From Spirochaetaceae bacterium (lineage in GTDB: Bacteria; Spirochaetota; Spirochaetia; Treponematales; Rectinemataceae), in contig DMNL01000038.1 in the NCBI GenBank assembly GCA_003452735.1, positions 1 through 5,407 of the forward strand: a stretch of DNA of 5,407 bases, read 5' to 3'. A program made the translations under genes and the position numbers. The notes under the pieces were generated by a model. That model was not told where the DNA came from. It worked only from the letters and a program-made list of their open reading frames with translations, and did no database searches. Of the stretch, positions 3,548 through 5,407 are shown in pieces (position 1 is the stretch's first letter; each line of letters starts with the position of its first letter).

Positions 3548-5383
3548 TTAATCTGTGACTTTTATATTATGGCCATGCTTGTCCAGGTAAGAAATGATAT
3601 CTCTGAATCTAGTAGGAAAAGGAGACGAAAAGACCGAGGGTTCTGATCGAGAAGGCAGACGAATTTTGAGCCGATGAGCATGGAGCATAAGCGTAGCTTC
3701 TGGAAAGATTTCATCTTTCTTACCATAAATAGGATCTCCTAGAATTGGACAACCAATATTAGCGCAGTGTACTCGGAGTTGGTGGGTTCGCCCTGTTCTG
3801 GGATAGAGAGCAAGTAACGAGTAAATAGAAGGCTTTGCTCCTTTAGAAGCAACATCGACCAATCGATCATCGATGTAGCAATTTGCCTCCCATGCTCTGC
3901 ATACTCTATATAGAGTAAGTGCATGCTTGCCGCGGCCGGGTTCGCTTACTGTAAACTTTTTGCGATCTCTTTGGTTGCGCGCTATCCATGTATCAATTCT
4001 GCCTTTTGGCTCAGGCGGAATACCCCTTACTATTGCAAAATATTCTTTTCTAGCTTGGTGTTCTCTAAACTGACTTGATAAGAATTCCTGGGCAGTGGCT
4101 GTTCGTGCTACGATGATTACACCAGAAGTGTCTTTATCAAGACGATGGACAATGCCAGCGCGAGCAGGAGAAGAAATCGAGAAAGAATCTTGAACTTGAA
4201 TATTTTGTAGAGCTTCGTGATCCAGCCATAGTACCGCATTCGCAAGAGTGCCATGCCAATTGCCAGCCGCAGGATGGGTGACCATTCCCTGCGGTTTATC
4301 GATTACATAGACATCTGCATCTTGATAAAGAATCTCCAATGGTATAGCCTCAGGCTCTATTTGCCCTGAAGGAGCTTCTGTCCATTCAAGGCGCAAACGA
4401 TCTTTGCTTTTAAGCTTATGAGAAAATTTTACTTCTACTCCATTACAAAAGAGGTGAGCATTTCGAGCCTTTAGCTGAGAACGAGTCATGAGCTTGATTA
4501 TCTCTGAGAGATACCTATCGGCTCTCATGGGCATCGATGGATTGGCTATCCCTTCCCAAACTGGGGAAATGGGGTCTGCCTTGCTGCTTTCTTTTTTATT
4601 GTGCTGCTTTCGGGTATGGCCATGGACTCTCTCTCCATATTCGATATTCCAGAGGAAAAGCCCGCAGGCTGGAGCCGTAGGCCCTGCCCTACTTCGATCT
4701 TTGGATTCAAGGACTTCGTGCATCAAGATTTCTGCTTCGCCAGGATCCTTTGCTTTCTTTTCGAGTTCAAGAAAAGTCCCCACAAGAGAGCGCACCTGAC
4801 GCCATAGAAAAGCATTACCTGCTATCTGATAGACGAGCAAGTCTCTCTCTAAGAAAAACACTGACTCGCTTATGAAGCGAAACCTTGATTCGCTCTTATC
4901 TTGTGCAGAGGCAAAAGTCGAAAAATCGTGCTCCCCTAACACCACAGAAGCCATCGCATTCAGAATGGTAAGACATGGATAGTAAGGAATAAAATGAGCA
5001 TAGCGAAGAGTAAATGGATCAGGCGTCCCTCCGCAGCTCAGAAAATACCGATATCGCCTCAAAGAAGCATCGAATCTGGCATGAAAATCAGGTTTCTCCT
5101 CTTCAGAAGAGAGCACGCGCACATCGCGTGGCAAGAGTTTATTTAAGGCCAATACAAAACGATTGGCTGGAATCGAAGCGATATCCGTATAGAAGCTTGC
5201 GGCTTGTCCCATAGCATGAACGCCTGCATCAGTGCGGGCGCTTCCTACGACTCGCACTTCGTGTTTATGCATTATCGAAAGTGCTTTTTCGAGTTCCTCT
5301 TGAACCGAGCGCCCATTTTTCTGTTTCTGCCAACCGGAAAAATCGCTGCCATCGTAAGCAAGGACGAGTTTGATAGCGCGCAA
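3548..5383 (-). CDS. truA-rluD: Fused TruA - RluD-type pseudouridine synthase
   Basis: One 611-codon frame holds two complete pseudouridine synthases. Residues 1 to about 250 are TruA, which modifies U38-40 in tRNA anticodon arms. It has SARTDAGVHA with nucleophile D52, RRYRYF at 109-114, the AFLWRQVRSLVGTFLE segment at 191-206, and a normal TruA end. After a polar linker (about 251-285), residues 286-335 form an S4-like RNA-binding domain. About 345-611 are an RluA/RluD-family catalytic domain with HRLDKDTSG (413-421, nucleophile D416), YFAIVRG, and RTGRTHQLRVH (529-539) with ILGDPIYG. RluD-type enzymes modify 23S rRNA; the exact target here is unknown. The start is TTG at 5383, placed by the family N-terminus RAIKLVLAYDG. 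No Shine-Dalgarno is visible in the 24 bases upstream and the frame stays open to the window edge, so the true start may lie beyond, or be coupled to an upstream gene. Loss of one A in the linker's A6 tract would give two separate genes. Confidence 0.9.
   Translation of the reverse strand: MRAIKLVLAYDGSDFSGWQKQKNGRSVQEELEKALSIMHKHEVRVVGSARTDAGVHAMGQAASFYTDIASIPANRFVLALNKLLPRDVRVLSSEEEKPDFHARFDASLRRYRYFLSCGGTPDPFTLRYAHFIPYYPCLTILNAMASVVLGEHDFSTFASAQDKSESRFRFISESVFFLERDLLVYQIAGNAFLWRQVRSLVGTFLELEKKAKDPGEAEILMHEVLESKDRSRAGPTAPACGLFLWNIEYGERVHGHTRKQHNKKESSKADPISPVWEGIANPSMPMRADRYLSEIIKLMTRSQLKARNAHLFCNGVEVKFSHKLKSKDRLRLEWTEAPSGQIEPEAIPLEILYQDADVYVIDKPQGMVTHPAAGNWHGTLANAVLWLDHEALQNIQVQDSFSISSPARAGIVHRLDKDTSGVIIVARTATAQEFLSSQFREHQARKEYFAIVRGIPPEPKGRIDTWIARNQRDRKKFTVSEPGRGKHALTLYRVCRAWEANCYIDDRLVDVASKGAKPSIYSLLALYPRTGRTHQLRVHCANIGCPILGDPIYGKKDEIFPEATLMLHAHRLKIRLPSRSEPSVFSSPFPTRFRDIISYLDKHGHNIKVTD
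4582..4610 (-). repeat. Linker element of truA-rluD: repeated AAAGCAGCA around an A6 tract
   Basis: On the coding strand AAAGCAGCA occurs twice (4610-4602 and 4590-4582, 20-nt period) and between them lies AATAAAAAAG, with six A at 4597-4592. This falls in the linker between the two enzymes (residues about 258-268). With one A fewer, the frame would stop at TAG 4548-4546, and the RluD-domain ATG codons at 4534 and 4528 would follow 11 and 17 nt later, with GGGAAGGG upstream of that stop. The tract is therefore exactly where slippage or a sequencing error would matter. Confidence 0.6.
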
Positions 5384-5407
5384 TGAGGGCTTTGATGTGC
5401 AGGCAAG

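Noticed and set aside
4528..4534. Independent internal start producing a separate RluD protein from the fused gene
   Set aside because: ATG codons exist at 4534 and 4528, but the purine run GGGAAGGG is about 15 nt or more upstream, too far for a good site. It was kept only as part of the A6 alternative.
4592..4598. A AAA AAG programmed -1 frameshift site in the fusion linker
   Set aside because: The heptamer sequence is present, but the zero frame reads AAT AAA AAA GAA, not A AAA AAG, so tandem slippage of the canonical kind is not in register.
3739..5386. Several short frames inside truA-rluD (3739-3924 minus; 4488-4807, 5014-5214 and 5204-5386 plus)
   Set aside because: They are shadows of the fused pseudouridine synthase frame, with no recognised protein features.
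1..5407. CRISPR array, insertion sequence, prophage, toxin-antitoxin or defence system
   Set aside because: No repeat-spacer arrays, transposase, recombinase, terminal inverted repeats or defence-type domains are visible on either strand.

Overview
The window looks like ordinary chromosomal housekeeping sequence from a bacterium. The gene set is RNase Y next to its usual YmdB-type partner, a single-RRM RNA-binding protein, two pseudouridine synthases and a tRNA. Promoters and ribosome-binding sites are close to sigma-70/anti-SD consensus. A spirochaete (Treponema/Spirochaeta-like) would fit the combination of RNase Y, YmdB and a small glycine/arginine-tailed RRM protein, but this is a guess from gene content and cannot be fixed from the sequence alone. 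No mobile element, CRISPR array, phage gene or obvious transferred segment was seen.

Layout. At the left edge is the 5' two-thirds of a minus-strand tRNA-Leu(GAG) with its own TTGACA/TATATA promoter. Positions 189-2563 hold a tight two-gene minus-strand operon, rny then ymdB (stop and start codons touch or nearly so), driven by a promoter with perfect -35 and -10 hexamers. A divergent intergenic region (2564-3035) contains that promoter, one or two candidate plus-strand promoters, and a long structured leader. The leader holds a strongly initiated 11-codon upstream ORF and several hairpins ahead of the plus-strand RRM gene (3036-3332). Behind that gene are two further hairpins, a strong intrinsic terminator (3441-3474) and a small tandem palindrome. 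The rest (3548-5383) is one minus-strand reading frame encoding a complete TruA domain followed in frame by a complete S4 + RluD-type pseudouridine synthase. The start of this gene lies at or just beyond the right edge.

Functional theme. Every gene concerns RNA: decay (RNase Y), an associated phosphodiesterase (YmdB), RNA binding (RRM protein), tRNA and rRNA modification (TruA-RluD), and a tRNA. The two points most worth a second look are the TruA-RluD fusion, whose linker carries an A6 tract where loss of one A would split it neatly into two genes, and the RRM gene's leader, which has the architecture of a translationally controlled or autoregulated mRNA.
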